Shown here piece after piece: positions 49,217 through 61,939 of a stretch of 64,000 nt of DNA. The DNA comes from Mansonella perstans. Lineage: Eukaryota; Nematoda; Chromadorea; Rhabditida; Onchocercidae. How positions within the stretch are numbered: position 1 is the first letter of the stretch; each line of letters begins with the position of its first letter. Location of the stretch: NCBI GenBank assembly GCA_037074765.1, contig JBAMDO010000012.1, forward strand, positions 1 through 64,000, in the 5' to 3' direction. The translations under genes were made by a program, and so were the position numbers. The notes beneath the pieces were generated by a model. The model was not told where the DNA came from. It searched no databases and saw nothing but the letters and a program-made list of their open reading frames with translations.

Positions 49217-52156
49217 GGTATTAACGAACGATGTAGTATTCTCCCCAACTAACTCAACGATCCGCCACTTGATTTTGTTGTGATGGAACAGTCTGAAAAA
49301 AATAATAACAAAACTTGACATAGCAATGAGATACAATACGGAAATGTGGACAGCGTTTATGCTGACAACACGGAAATATATATTCACTATTCGTATATTC
49401 AGCAATGAAAATGAGAGAAACACTGAAATCATTTAATATTTTTACAATTTCAATTTGAAACTCTAAATTTTTCAAAAACAAAAAAAAAAAAATTTGATGA
49501 AAAAAATAAACAAATAATAGGCACACATTGACAAAACGAAGAAATGTTGACCATTAATTACTTAATTAACCTCCATTGCATTGCAAAACTTTCGCAAAGC
49601 TGCAACAGACAGCAGTTTAAAATGGAAGTGATATTTTAAATTCAATCTCGATTTGATTGCGGGAATTCCGATGAATTACAGGAAATACGGGAGGGATATA
49701 GGGAAAGGGCGTTCCACTTATCTGGTGTAGTTTTACGGGCTATGAATATGAAATTCACTGTTAATGAGCTTTTAATTCGAATTCGAATTCAAATTTTAAT
49801 TCGAATTTAAAACTTGAAATCATGTAGTTTAATGATGAAGTAGTAACACTGAAAAGAGCGATTTTCAATGGAAAAGTTACATTTGCAGCGTTACATTAGC
49901 CTGAGGTCATCATTATAAGTTGTAAGATACTCATTAACCATTAGAAAGCATAACATACACAATTATAGGTGAACAGATCATCATTTGCATCCTAAGCTGT
50001 TTTCATCGCATAATTATGTCCGATCCAATGATTTCTTTGGTTGTTGGTCAAGAGAGGAAAGAGAATAAAGAGAAAGCAAATGTTGAAAGTACCACTAGCC
50101 TTTGAAATGGCAAGTGATGAATGCAATTTTTGATGGTAATGGTCTGAGAAATCACTTCAAATCAGGTCATTTTGTTGTACTTTAATCTGACGACATTTAT
50201 CGAGCGGCTCACAGACATTCTCCCTAAATGTTCTTGCAGTTATCTTTTCCTAATCCTTATATCTTTTTCCCTTTTCAATGAGACATGTTGATCGAAAACC
50301 GGAATTTAAATATTCAAATTTTAGTTTAAATCAAAAACCGGAATTTGGATATTTCAAATTTCAGTTTAAATCGAAAATCATAATTGAAATATTCAAATTT
50401 CAATTTATGAAAATTTAAGTAAATTCGTTGCTTACCACATAATAAGAATGGTATCAGCGGAAGATTTCTGAAAACAAAGTACACAAAGTGAAATGAATCA
50501 AAAGATGCATGGTTAAATTAGTTTCAATTGCAAACTTATATTTCAATGGTTGGTTTCGTATGTGATCCAAACTAATACTTCATACAGTAATTGATGTAAC
50601 AGTTATCATATATACTTTCAGTGATTTGAACATTGAAAAACTAAGCTACGATCATCTTGTAAATGCAACTGAAAAACACGAAGAGCCCTTTGAGTTTTTA
50701 TTACAGCAAAATTCCAACAATTAAATCATTCCGAATTCCATTATTTGCAAAATTTTATAAGAAACTCCTGTGAATCAGCTTTTATTTTTTCCTCTCATAA
50801 GAAAGGACAAATTAGTAAATGGAATGAGATAGAAGAAATTGTTGTAGTATGAACACATGTTAAATGAATTATTCATTACAAAGCATATTAAGTTGAAACA
50901 ATTTCAAAAATGACTATTAAAGATAGTTTCAAATATATATGCATAATTTTGAAATGTGAAAAGAGATTTGACAAAAAATAAGTTAAAAATCGATTGAGAT
51001 TAGATGGAAGTTGAAAGAGAAAAAAGTCATTGATGGGAGTAAATGAAAGGATTAAAGTGAGAAAAAGTAGGAAAGTAGAATGAAATGTCGGATCCATCCA
51101 TCTTCAAAAGAAGGAGCTAGTGAAATAGACAATTATATCAATAATTGTTCACAGAGTGTGATCGACTCATCTTCCGTTCATTTTTTTACAGAAGTGCTTG
51201 GCTGTAGGTATTCTTTCATGCCTACCATTATGAGATTCCTCTCTGGTTTTTTTTTTTTTTTTTTCTTCAGTTTCTTTCCACTTTACTGAACGAATAATTG
51301 CTGATATTCGATAACATTAATTCTTTGAACAAGATGTAAAATATCTGCGGATGTGATGTACATCCGTGCTAATACGTAAAGGACAGAGCAAACAAAGGTC
51401 AATTAGTCACAAACTTTCCTTTCACCAATCCATAATTACAACTATCACTGTTCATTACTTCTTCAATGTCTCCACTAATTCTTTGCGTATTTTCGAAAAA
51501 TTAATCGAAAAATGACAAAAACAAAGTTCAGTTCAATACATTGCTTTATCTTTTTAAGTTAATGTTCGTAACAAACGGTTCGCGTGAATTACAGTATGGG
51601 CCGAAACAACAGTGTAATAAAAACGGGCGAGTGCTGTTTTTTTTTTGTAAATAATACGTTTAAAGTTTAACTAATTTGTTAAAAGTTTCAATTAGAGTTT
51701 ATTTTCAAATTAGCAGAATTTAAATGGTCTCCAGTTAAACAGAGGCAACCACTGTTCTATACCAGATTTAAAATCAGCTATGTTTTAGCAAAAATCCAAG
51801 ATTTTCCATATGGACATATCTACTGCTGATTTCAGCCTCTCGATTTTGTTTGAATAACTCATTAAATCGATTGATATATTACTGCTGTATTTTCATCAGC
51901 AACTATTTGTGCTTTAGCCGATGCTTTACTCCGTTTTCCTCATCCAGACGGCTCTTTTGTTTCATTATAAAACTGTTGAAATCACTAACGAATATTCTAA
52001 CCTTTCACTGTCAATCTATTGTAACATTCATGTATATAGCGAATTCAAAATTCTTGTACTAAAAAAAAATAACATTGACTTATAACAACATAAATAATCT
52101 TATAATGAGCCAATAATATAGTAATTATTATTCTAATCAGTCAAAGAGAAAATGTT
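49217..52156. other. Gene-poor region upstream of PABIR
   Basis: 2.9 kb without a recognisable exon. It contains a 41-bp x 3 repeat (listed separately), an AT-rich semi-palindromic stretch of gaattcgaattc type at about 49773-49810, and T-runs. The frame at 51080-51289 (+) ends in a poly-Phe run from a T homopolymer and is not credible. Confidence 0.5.
50293..50411. repeat. Degenerate tandem repeat, about 41 bp x 3
   Basis: Three consecutive units with the pattern aaaaccggaattt..atattcaaattt..agtttaaatc. Copies 1 and 2 are close; copy 3 is diverged (aaaatcataattgaaatatt). Intergenic, no coding sense. Confidence 0.75.
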
Positions 52157-55100
52157 TTATGAAGGATTTCGGTCATAGAAAGAAGGGGTCAATGGGTCAG
52201 AATATGAGTTGAAATATGTATTCGGCTGTCCTAGAATATGTAGAGGGTGCGGTGGGGCTACAGGTCCATTATTTCTATAATGGTTTTCTGAAACTGATTC
52301 GTATGACGGCTGAGTTCCAATAGCGCTTGCAGCTTGTGGATAAGGCGAAAGTGAAAGCGTCGAAGTTTGAAAAACTCTAGAAGCTGGTGCAGTTAAATAA
52401 ACTTTCGACTGTTTGAATGAATTCAAAACAGTTGGTTGCAAAAACTGCACTCTTGTGACATCTGACTTCCGTTCTAAAATAAAGGTTTTGCGAATTAAAT
52501 AGTTTTGAAATCACCTTTTTCGGCTGCATTTCTATGTGAACATTAATGGAGTTGCAAAAGATCTTCAAAAGGCTCAAACCGCCAACTGTTAACATAACTA
52601 TATGTTTTCATAATCATAATTACTAAATAATTAACCGAAGTAAATTAAAATGGGCTTCTGATCGGAAGTACCTGTTAAGTGCATTTGTGTTAGTCCTCCT
52701 TCATTCATGTTTATTTTTGACTGTTCTGGTTTCTCCATCTTGGCTTCAATATGATTGCCATTGGCAGCGAAAGATAGTCGCGCTCGATATCCTGTTCGAC
52801 GAGGATACTTCCTAGGACGATGAAAACTTGCTAACGTCGAATGGATTTTAGGTTGCTTGCGCGATTGATATTTGATTCTAACTGCTTTCTAGTAAATAAA
52901 ACAATATCTGTAGTATTTCTTGTCATTCGAATATTTAAAAATTTCATCAAGAATCTTTGTAAGTATAAGTAAGTGACTGGTTACCGCTCTAGGTCTTAAT
53001 GTAGTAGATGGAAGCAGATCACTATCTTCGTTGTCGGTGATGTCACTCGATATATATCGAAAAACTGTAGTGGTGGAAGCTTCGCTATAAATGGAAATTT
53101 TAATAACAATGTTGATATTCACTACAATACAATCAATTCACACAAACCATAAAGTTTTTAACATTAATATGTATTAATATTATTATATGCCGAAGGTGAC
53201 AAATAAAAAACTTCACTTTAACCATTTCTACTGATGTTAGCATCGATAACTGACTGTGTCGTTATTGCAAAAATTTTATTCTAGCGCTAAAACTTGAAAA
53301 AATTGAGGAAATAACAAAGGAATTCTAAAATCTATATTACCTTCTTTCATTTGCATGTTGTATTGAAGTTGCAACAATGGCTGGGGTAGAGTTATTGAAA
53401 AGAATCCGAGATCCAGTGGATGACCTGATTGATTTTGGCTTCATCGCTTTTTCTTGTTTCAGTAGAGGTGTTAATTCATCTAAGTCATTTTCTGTTATGT
53501 TGCTTTTACGTAGCAGCGCAATAAATTGTTGTAATTTTGCAACTTTCTCTTCTACCGGCATAAATTTTTTATCCTGGAAATATCCGCAATTAATCGTATT
53601 CTGTAGTTTTAGTAAATCATTTTTTGAAACATATCTTACCTTAATTTTTTTTAAAACATGCAAATATTTTTTTTTTTTTAAAACTTGCAAAAATTTTAAA
53701 AATTGATTTTTTCCTTTCAATTTCTTTCAAAGTTGTATAAAAGAAATCATTTAGAAATTGAGTTAATTTGAATTTCGAAAAATTCTTAAAAACAAACCGT
53801 TCCTTTTTCTTTTTCTTCATAATCATAACTGCTAAATTCATTCACGCTACTCCACTCTGAGTTTTCTCTTTTTCCTGGACGACCTATTTCTCCATTTTCA
53901 TTGACGTCAATCACACTCACAGTATTCTGGTTTTCTTTTTCCTTTAGTATATTTGCCCTTTTCTAAAGATAGATATGAGCAAAACGGTTTCGAATAATAC
54001 TAGAACAGAATCCGACAACGGATCGTACGATGAGAAAGCCGAAATAGCTGTACTCATTTTGTACTTGACACTGATTTTCACTTCCGGAATAGAGATGCTT
54101 AACCTTCAGATAATATGTAATATTTTCGAACACACTGTCGTCCTTTTCCTTCATTTTCAGCAACAAAAACCTTCCATTGATTATGTAAAACTTTTAGTCG
54201 GAAAAGGTTAATTTACCTCTTCTGGAAACAGAGTAATCAATGGATGTTCAGTTGGAACAGTCCTCTCAGTTGTGGTGCTGTTAACATTCATTGGAATAAA
54301 AGTTTCTTGCTTTGCAATGTCTTCAAGATCATAGTCGCCAGGTGCCGGTGCCGGAAAATTAATGCCAAACTGCGAGTAATCAGGTTCTAACCTATTTCCT
54401 GGAATTGTTTTACGTTCCTTCAATCTTCAAAAGCATAAAAATTAAACGTCAAACGTATACACTTGATCATCGAAATTGATTTTTCCTACACATCAAGTTA
54501 GGAACGTAAAAATTCTAAAACTTTGCCTAATCGACTCATGCTATCGACATTAGGCTGTTTCCAGTCCTAGTTTCCTTCAAGTTCATCTGTTTTTCCTCAA
54601 ACATTCTGACTCACATTGATCCAACAGGATTGAAAATTTATGGAAACAGTAAAATGGCAATTCCGGAAAGGAACAGGTTATGAAGCAATAATTAGAAAAT
54701 ATAATTGCTGTGACATTATTCCATGTTCGTGGCATTGTCCCCTTTTTCCCCATTTCTTTATTTTCTGATCTTTTCGTTCTTTAAAATGATGAGTGAATTT
54801 TATGGGTCACAGATACAGTCATTTTTATAATAAAATTTTTGTAACATCCAATTCTCACCAATAATTTGTTTTTCCGATACTTCTTACAAAGAACTTTATG
54901 AAATTTTTAGAAAATCCTGTTCCTTTTTCCCGCCATTTTCTGTTTTGAAGACAAGCCTATTCCGGAACTTGAAAAATAGTGTAGAAAATTGTAATTTAGC
55001 CTTTTCATGCTGCTTTGGAGTGGTCAGCAATGCAGAGATCAAAACAAAGTTAGGATGTGGACTAGGAAATTGTAAAAAAGCCAACAAAATATTGGTAATT

Positions 55101-55952
55101 CCCAAAGTCCCCAAACAGATGTACTGAACGAATGAACCGGCTGACTTCCACCTTCGGTCAATGAATTTCAGCTGACCAGAGTTAATACAAAATTTTTCTT
55201 CCAAGAACAGCGGTCCCAATTTTTGTTCACAGCAAACGAACAGTATTATTTTATTGTGATATCTTTAACAAGTATCTAAATTGGTAAAGGAAACCGAATA
55301 AAAAATGAAATAAGGTACGTACCAATTAGTGCTTTTTCTTGAATTTCTCGATTAGCCTAGAAAGACAGCATCATAATTCTCCAAAAAAGATCCACAAAAG
55401 AGTAATTTTTTTTAAGAAAGAGATTGACGACTAATTTTACTGAAATCAAGATGAATGATAGTTTCCCGCCACTATATTAAAGTAACGTGAAGTCTTTAAA
55501 AAAGTTATTTCTCAAATTACTTTTCAAGAAATTGTTAGACGAATTTAAATTAGTTTTCATATCACTGTAGAAAAGCCTGTATGAAATTTTCGATTATGCG
55601 AAGCAAGCAATGAATTCTTTGAAGAGAGAAGGTGATAAGGTCAATTTTTACTCGATGATTCACGTTAGCATACTCGAATATAAACAGGCTTTCCGAGGAC
55701 CTACTGGTTCACGGGGACTGAATAAAACAATCGGTGATATGTTTTCCTAAACAAATATAGATGACATGGGAGAACCACAAAGTTACTCCAATGTGTTTTC
55801 TCGCCTTTAAGAATAAAGTAATTAAATGAATGAAGCTTCAAAGAGTCATAAATTTGCGAAGTCCTTTCCGCTCTCTTTTCTTGTTCTGATTTTCTTCTAT
55901 TTTCATAATTTATTGCTACAAAACAAACTTGCTCAAGTTTCGGGAACTGGTT

Positions 55953-55989
<37 letters not shown>

Positions 55990-56635
55990 TGGATGCTTTA
56001 TTACATTTCAATTCAGGACAATCATACGATGGTTATACATAGAATAAAGTATTTCCTCTTTTTTGAGCCTCTTTTATAAATGTTAGAAATAAGAAACTTA
56101 CATTTCTAGCCTCTTCAACAACCCTATCAAACCATTTTCCTTCTGAAGCTTGATTCAGGATACCGACACCGGTACCTGTTAGTTGTAATGCACCTTGAGC
56201 AATTTGATACACTGAAGAAAAAACATTGAAAGAACAAGCATGTTACATGTGTTCTTCACGATTATTATTCCAAATGATCCGTTGTATCAAAATAGAAAAA
56301 TCTTACCGTGAACTATGTACAACAATTTAAAATTTCATCTCAAATATGCTCATCAGTCAATAAAATTTCTAATTTTTCTATTCAAAATTTTTTGTTTCTA
56401 TTCAAAATAATTATGCTCGAATTTAAATTTGAGACATTCGTCGAAAAAATTTGTATAGGATGGAAGGCAAGTAAAACTAACATGTTCCAATATTACGAAG
56501 AAGCCCTGAGGCTGCTCCAGCTGCATTACTAAAGAGGCCTGGTGTGAGAGAGCCACCGATCAGCGATGCTAATTCACCATACTGACCATTCACTTGTCTT
56601 GCCAAGAGTATAAAGCTCATCAATATTGAGTACAT
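52157..56635 (-). CDS. Unrecognised secreted protein, possibly nematode-restricted
   Basis: I do not recognise this family. ATG at 56635 starts MYSILMSFILLARQVNG, a clear signal peptide, followed by QYGELASLIGGSLTPGLFSN and AAGAASGLLRN, a small-residue-rich helix. Downstream exons on the same strand: YQIAQGALQLTGTGVGILNQ (56210-56105), a tiny ANREIQEKALI exon (about 55357), PGNRLEPDYSQFGINFPAPA (54420-54215), GEIGRPGKRENSEWSS (about 53960-53810), EEKVAKLQQFIALLRKSNIT with the predicted-helical LDELTPLLKQEKAMK (53575-53345), ISSDITDNEDSDLLPSTTLR (about 53090-52985), the basic HRPRKYPRRTGYRARLSF (about 52800), and a Ser/Pro/Tyr-rich last exon ending PLTPSFYDRNPS. There is no transmembrane helix, so a matrix, cuticle or excretory product is likely. 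Some exon edges are approximate, and one gene could be two. Confidence 0.6.
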
Positions 56636-59571
56636 TTGTGGGAGACAGTTTTGCTATTTACACTTTTCAGCACATTACGTGAGGAAACATAAGAATGGTA
56701 GAGGTGATGCAAACAAATTTTGTGGTATTTCACTTAATATTACTTCGATTTACTGATTCAAACATCTGCAATAGAGTACAGATAGCTTTGTTGAGTAGGA
56801 AATCACAACCAAACATATGAACAGTACATGAATATAAGCAGATAAAATATATCAAATAGAGTGGATGTTTAAATAGAGATCAGTGTAAAAGTTTAGAAAA
56901 GCAAAACAGTTTGGATTGAGTGGAACTTTTTGAGAATCAGATTATACTGGTTGAAAAGTGAAAAGTTAAAGAAACCAGATTGGATGGGATCACATTGATT
57001 TAATTAATACCACAATGGATCAAAAGATGGCTCTCTTTAATAGCAACTGTAACCGGTTTGATCATGCATAGGTTGTGAATGTTTCGATCCATACCGACCT
57101 ATCCACATCCGTTGCTTTCTTCCTTACACTAACCAATATCCGTGTTCGTAGTCATTAAATTGTCATTGTTTGAAAAATATTTTTTTTGCTCTCATAAAAC
57201 AACTTTTTAGTTAGGATTTTGGCGACAATAAAAGAGGATTATTTCTGGAAGTATCCAAAATGGTTTTCTTCTACTTCAAGTTTGAAAACAATTGGTATTG
57301 TGAGTTGTGCTTCAGAATATTTATGAATGATTATCAGAGAATGCGATAAGTATGCCGTGAAAATTTGAGAATTTCTCCCGAAAATACTTTTATTCGCCAA
57401 GGAGTTGAACTGACTTCGATAGGTTGTAGCTGAGCACGAACCCAAAGTTAATTTATTGGCGATATTAAGGATTACAACGAGAATTTAACTTTGTACGAAG
57501 CTGAACGGAACTAAAAAACATTCTCTTACTCAATTTTCTACAGTTAATATACTGATTGTGTTTACGTTATAGGCCAGAGATCGCCAAATATAATAATTGC
57601 AAATAAATAATTTCTAACCAATTTCAAGGAAAGTGATAAGTAAGCAGTAGATTGAAATTAATAATTGTAATATTTAAAATCATTTATAAGGTGTTTCTAG
57701 TAAAGAGCTTTAAATTGCAGGTTGTTAAAAAAGTTCAAAATTATTACGGAGAAAGTCTTATCAATATGAAGCTGAATTTAACAATTGAATTTATTAGATC
57801 TGAACAATTAAATGAAATTGACATGGTCAAAATTCCATCATACTGCATATCTGAAATAACTTACAATTACATTTCGCCTGTAAATAGATGAACAAATTGA
57901 ACTTCTCCAACAGTCTGATGATGATTCCTTGCTGATTCTGGCAATATTCACTTTTTCCCGATCATTTATTTTAAATTAGACATATAGGAAAACTGATAAT
58001 TTCGAAATTAATGGATGAGAGAAATTCATTAAACTGGCTTTGCTCCTTCTTTCTTTCAAATGGTGATCGTAAATTCTCACAGCCAATAAATATTGGTGCA
58101 TCTTTCTATTAGTGAATATTAGTGAAATATTCACTACGAATTCTTTTTGTTATGAAGACGATTGTGACATAAATTATTTTCTGTTTCCGGAAATAATCTT
58201 TATATCTCTAAATGAGTTACAGTTCGAGATGTAGAAATAAGAAAGGACAGATATGAAATAGCAGAAATGAGCTTCCCACCAAATCATATCATATTTCATG
58301 CAAAAATGAATTTTAAAAAAAAAACTGCGAATTTATAATATTAGCATATTTTATAACATTAGCACATTCAAAAATTTGCAAATATCGCTCTGCTTACTTT
58401 TGCTTACTTTTGCCCATTTCAAGTTAACGCGGATGAATTTGGCCCTTTAATTTGTTTTAATAAAGAAGTTGAATAGTTAGTTATTTGTCTTCATTGTACA
58501 TAAATATATTAATTAATCTAATTTCTTCACAAAACTGAAGTGAGACGAAGTTATTATTAGTCATAAGTGACAAGCGTTAAAGGTTGTTCTGATGATATTC
58601 CTCTTGAATTTACTTGAAAAGTTTTTCATCATTCTTCCTTTCTCAGTTTTATTTCAAAATTACTTTATTAATTTGAGAAATTTCCAATCAAACTTTTCTT
58701 TCTTTCTTTTTTTTGCAGGATTACGAAACAAGAAAATAAATAAAGGCTTTTTTGAAATTGATCAGAAAAAGAAATCAAATTTTGCGGGTGAAATACGAGA
58801 AACTCATTCAATGTATTCTTACATTTACAAAGGAAATGATTTTTTTTTTCTAATTTTTTATTCAGAATTTGCATTTAAATACGTTTGCTAAATTACTATT
58901 TCTAATAAGTAGTGTTAAGCGAAAAGCTCTTTGCAAAATTTAATGCAATAAGTAGTCAAAAAATGATAGTTCAAGAGCTATTTGCATTTAAATAAAAATG
59001 CTTTATTGAAATTTATCCTTATTGAATTATATATTCCTCGCTAAATATTTCATACCAAACATTCCATTTTACGGTGATCAATCCAATCGCAGATATGTCA
59101 GAAAAATAAAAATCAAAAATTCCCTTTTTTTTTTCCCCGGGATACGTCTTTTTCATGCAACGATGAATTTTACAATATGAATTTTATCATTTTTAAAATT
59201 CGTAAAAGATTGTTTTCTAAATAATTTTCCCTTTTCGATTAAGTTGCAGCAGAAGAACTGGTAACTTAGTCTGCATGTGTATGATTCATTAGCTTTAATT
59301 TATAAGGTTTTTTGACTGATATTTGTAAATAAAATAGACGTTATATTGTGGAAATTTTCGCAGTAACGAATATTAAAGTGTTTAGGAAGTCACGTATGCA
59401 ATAACTTCATTTCTGATTTAAACAACAAACTTTTAGTGGTATTTTATTATTAGCTATGCTTGACTTATAGTTATTTTTGATTTTTATTGCTGATATATTC
59501 ATACTAAAATATACTACTATTTATGCATACTGAAAAAGACATTTTGATTTTTTTTTTTGTTAAAGGGCTAA
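56636..59571. other. Divergent intergenic region
   Basis: 2.9 kb between the starts of the secreted-protein gene (-) and POLE3 (+). Open frames at 57652-57891 and 58592-58891 (+) and 58668-58874 (-) are Asn/Ile/Lys/Phe-rich with no motif. Expected to hold both promoters. TTAAAG close to the POLE3 ATG may be a weak acceptor. Confidence 0.5.
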
Positions 59572-60489
59572 ATGACAGACGGAGATGTAGCTGAAGATTT
59601 GCGATTACCCCAAACTGTCATTGGTCGTTTGGTAAAGGAAGCACTACCACCCGGCGTTATTATTTCTAAGGTTTGCCAAATGTGGTTCTGTGGGATGAAA
59701 TGAAATTTTTCTTGTCTTCATGTTACCAGTTTGTTATCCTCTCAGTTTTTTTTCCCAGAATTTGCATTTTTTTGAAGGGGCAGGAAAAAATATGGAGTTA
59801 TAGAATGAAAGCAGTCGATATTGCAGGATGCACGAACAGCAATAGCACGAGCTGCAGCAGTTTTCATTTTGCATGCAGCGACGTATGCTCAAGAATGTGC
59901 TGTATCTAACAAACGTAAAACAGTTACTGCGTTGGATGTCTTAAGTGCAGTTCGAGTTTTGGAATGCGAAGAGCTGGAGAAACCGGTGCTGTTAGAAGTT
60001 TAGATTTATTAAACCTCTGACAGTTACTGGTTGTTTAAAAACAAGCTTTGTGCTTGGAGCCATTAGGAAGGAAATGAATAAGTGGGTGTGGACCGTTGTT
60101 TGACCCTCACTTTTTTATTTTCCGATTGATTTGTCTATAGAGAATTATGTTATTTTTATATGCTAGAGAATTTTGTATTTTACTAGATTGTATTATCCAC
60201 TGTTTATTGTAATGAATTGTCAGTTGTTCACGCGTTGCGGATGACAGTTTGCTAATTGCAGGTGAAAGAAGCAGTAGAGATATGGAAAGCTAACAAACAG
60301 CAAAGGAATGAGGAAGCCAAAAAAAGAAAAGCGGGGCGTGTGCAAAATAATGATCCAGCTGTGCTAGAGATTCTAGAAAATGTTTCTCAGAGAGGAGGAA
60401 TTCCTGCATCCGGCCTTGACAATTCCACAAACATTTCAGATGAACCTGAAACGAAAAAAATGTTGCTAGATGTTATGATGGATGATTAA
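59572..60489 (+). CDS. POLE3: DNA polymerase epsilon subunit 3 / CHRAC17 (histone-fold protein)
   Basis: Histone-fold subunit of the leading-strand polymerase epsilon, shared with the CHRAC/ISWI remodeller; pairs with POLE4. Three exons: 59572-59670, 59827-59997, 60262-60489. The histone fold reads DLRLPQTVIGRLVKEALPPG, VIISKDARTAIARAAAVFIL and RKTVTALDVLSAVRVLECEE, aligning with human POLE3 through to LLE/VKEAVEIWKANKQQRNEE. A Lys/Arg-rich helix and an acidic end (KKMLLDVMMDD) follow; the acidic tail is much shorter than in vertebrates. The second donor is non-standard (GAA/GTTTAG), and retaining that intron would stop translation after one further codon. Confidence 0.93.
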
Positions 60490-61939
60490 AGCTAAGTGTG
60501 AAGTATTTGCATTGATAGGTATCACCTTTGAATTTCACTGTTCGTTCACCATTTGATTCTCGCGACAACAGTCATCTGCGAAACTTAACTTCAATGTATT
60601 TTTTTCACTTCTTTCTTAATTTTTGAAAGAAGACGATGAGTTACAAAGTCATTCATCTTTTTACATGGTTGTCAGACGTTTTAGAGCTGAACGGAAATCG
60701 CTTTCGAGAGTAGAGAATTTTTAGATTTTGATCTGTGTAAATAGGAAAATACCAATTGTTGCATATTTCAGTTTCTTTACACATTTCACTTCTGCATACA
60801 TTCTAATATTATATGAGATCTTTTTGATTTTGTCTCATTTATATGGCAATTTAATCATTCTTATTTGTGATGAAGCGTTAAGACACTCATTTGTAATGGC
60901 TTGTGGAGTAATAATAACCTCTTCATTCTGAACATAAGTTATGCAAATTTCCAAGGGAGAGAGGCATCTGAAACTTTAGTTCTTCACTAGACTAGACCGA
61001 ACGACTTAAAGTTCAATCAGATGTTTATTGCATGATTTCATTCGAATGATATCGGTGATCATTAATTTTTTTCATTGATTTTTCTATTGCATAATTTCAT
61101 CCGAATGATATGATTTTTCATCATTGATTTTTTTCTTTGATTTTTTTCAGTCTCTTGCAGTATTGACGTTTACTTCTCTTATTTGTGCTGCATTTCTGTG
61201 TCTAAAATAAAAAAATTTGGTGTTATCACAGTACAATGATGGAAAAAAGAAACACGGGAGAAAGATCTGAAAAAAAGAGGAATCTATTGCGTGCAAAACA
61301 AATAGTTGATAGCACCATATTTTTCAATAAAACATCGGTGAATTAGATCTTTAGTGGTCTGAAAATAAAATCTGCTTTTGTAAATATTTTTCGATGCTGA
61401 TTGGACGTAACTTATGGGTCAAGGGTCGAACGTAGGCTACAAGATCTTATTTAATGATGACAAATTTGAAAATGTTCTATTCAGCGTCACAATAACTCCA
61501 TGGTTGCTAATTAAATCATACCGATGGACATAAAAATAGTGATTGACTTGCTGAGACGAGTGAAGTCCGTCAGATGGACTTGATGAAGTAAATCAAGAAT
61601 ACGAAGTTGTAATGAACTTTATCTTTAAAATACGTTTTCCTTTTTATCCATTTTATCCATCAGGAGCTTGTGTGATAATAATCGTGGAAAATACGGTAAG
61701 TGATGTTGGACCAAAATTTTTAATTGAAAGATTTATTTTATGTTTGCCACAATTTGCCGTTAGCAATTTTATTGCTGATTAACAAGCTGAAGGTTTTCAA
61801 TTATATCTTATTTCCATCTTTGTGTTTGAATGTGCTAATTATAGTTTGAAATGTATTCCTGATTTGCAATTTATTATCTTCATCATTATTATCTGCTTCA
61901 GTCCTCTCTAAGAAATACAGAAGCGCATAATTCTTTTAT
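60490..61939. other. Convergent intergenic region
   Basis: 1.45 kb between the POLE3 stop (+) and the glycosyltransferase stop (-). Contains a roughly 50-bp imperfect direct repeat around 61030-61145 (tttcattcgaatgatat / tttcatccgaatgatat). No exon or RNA gene seen. Confidence 0.5.

Noticed and set aside
58592..58891. 99-codon + strand frame
   Set aside because: Phe/Lys/Asn-rich low-complexity reading in an intergenic stretch, overlapped by an equally open antisense frame.
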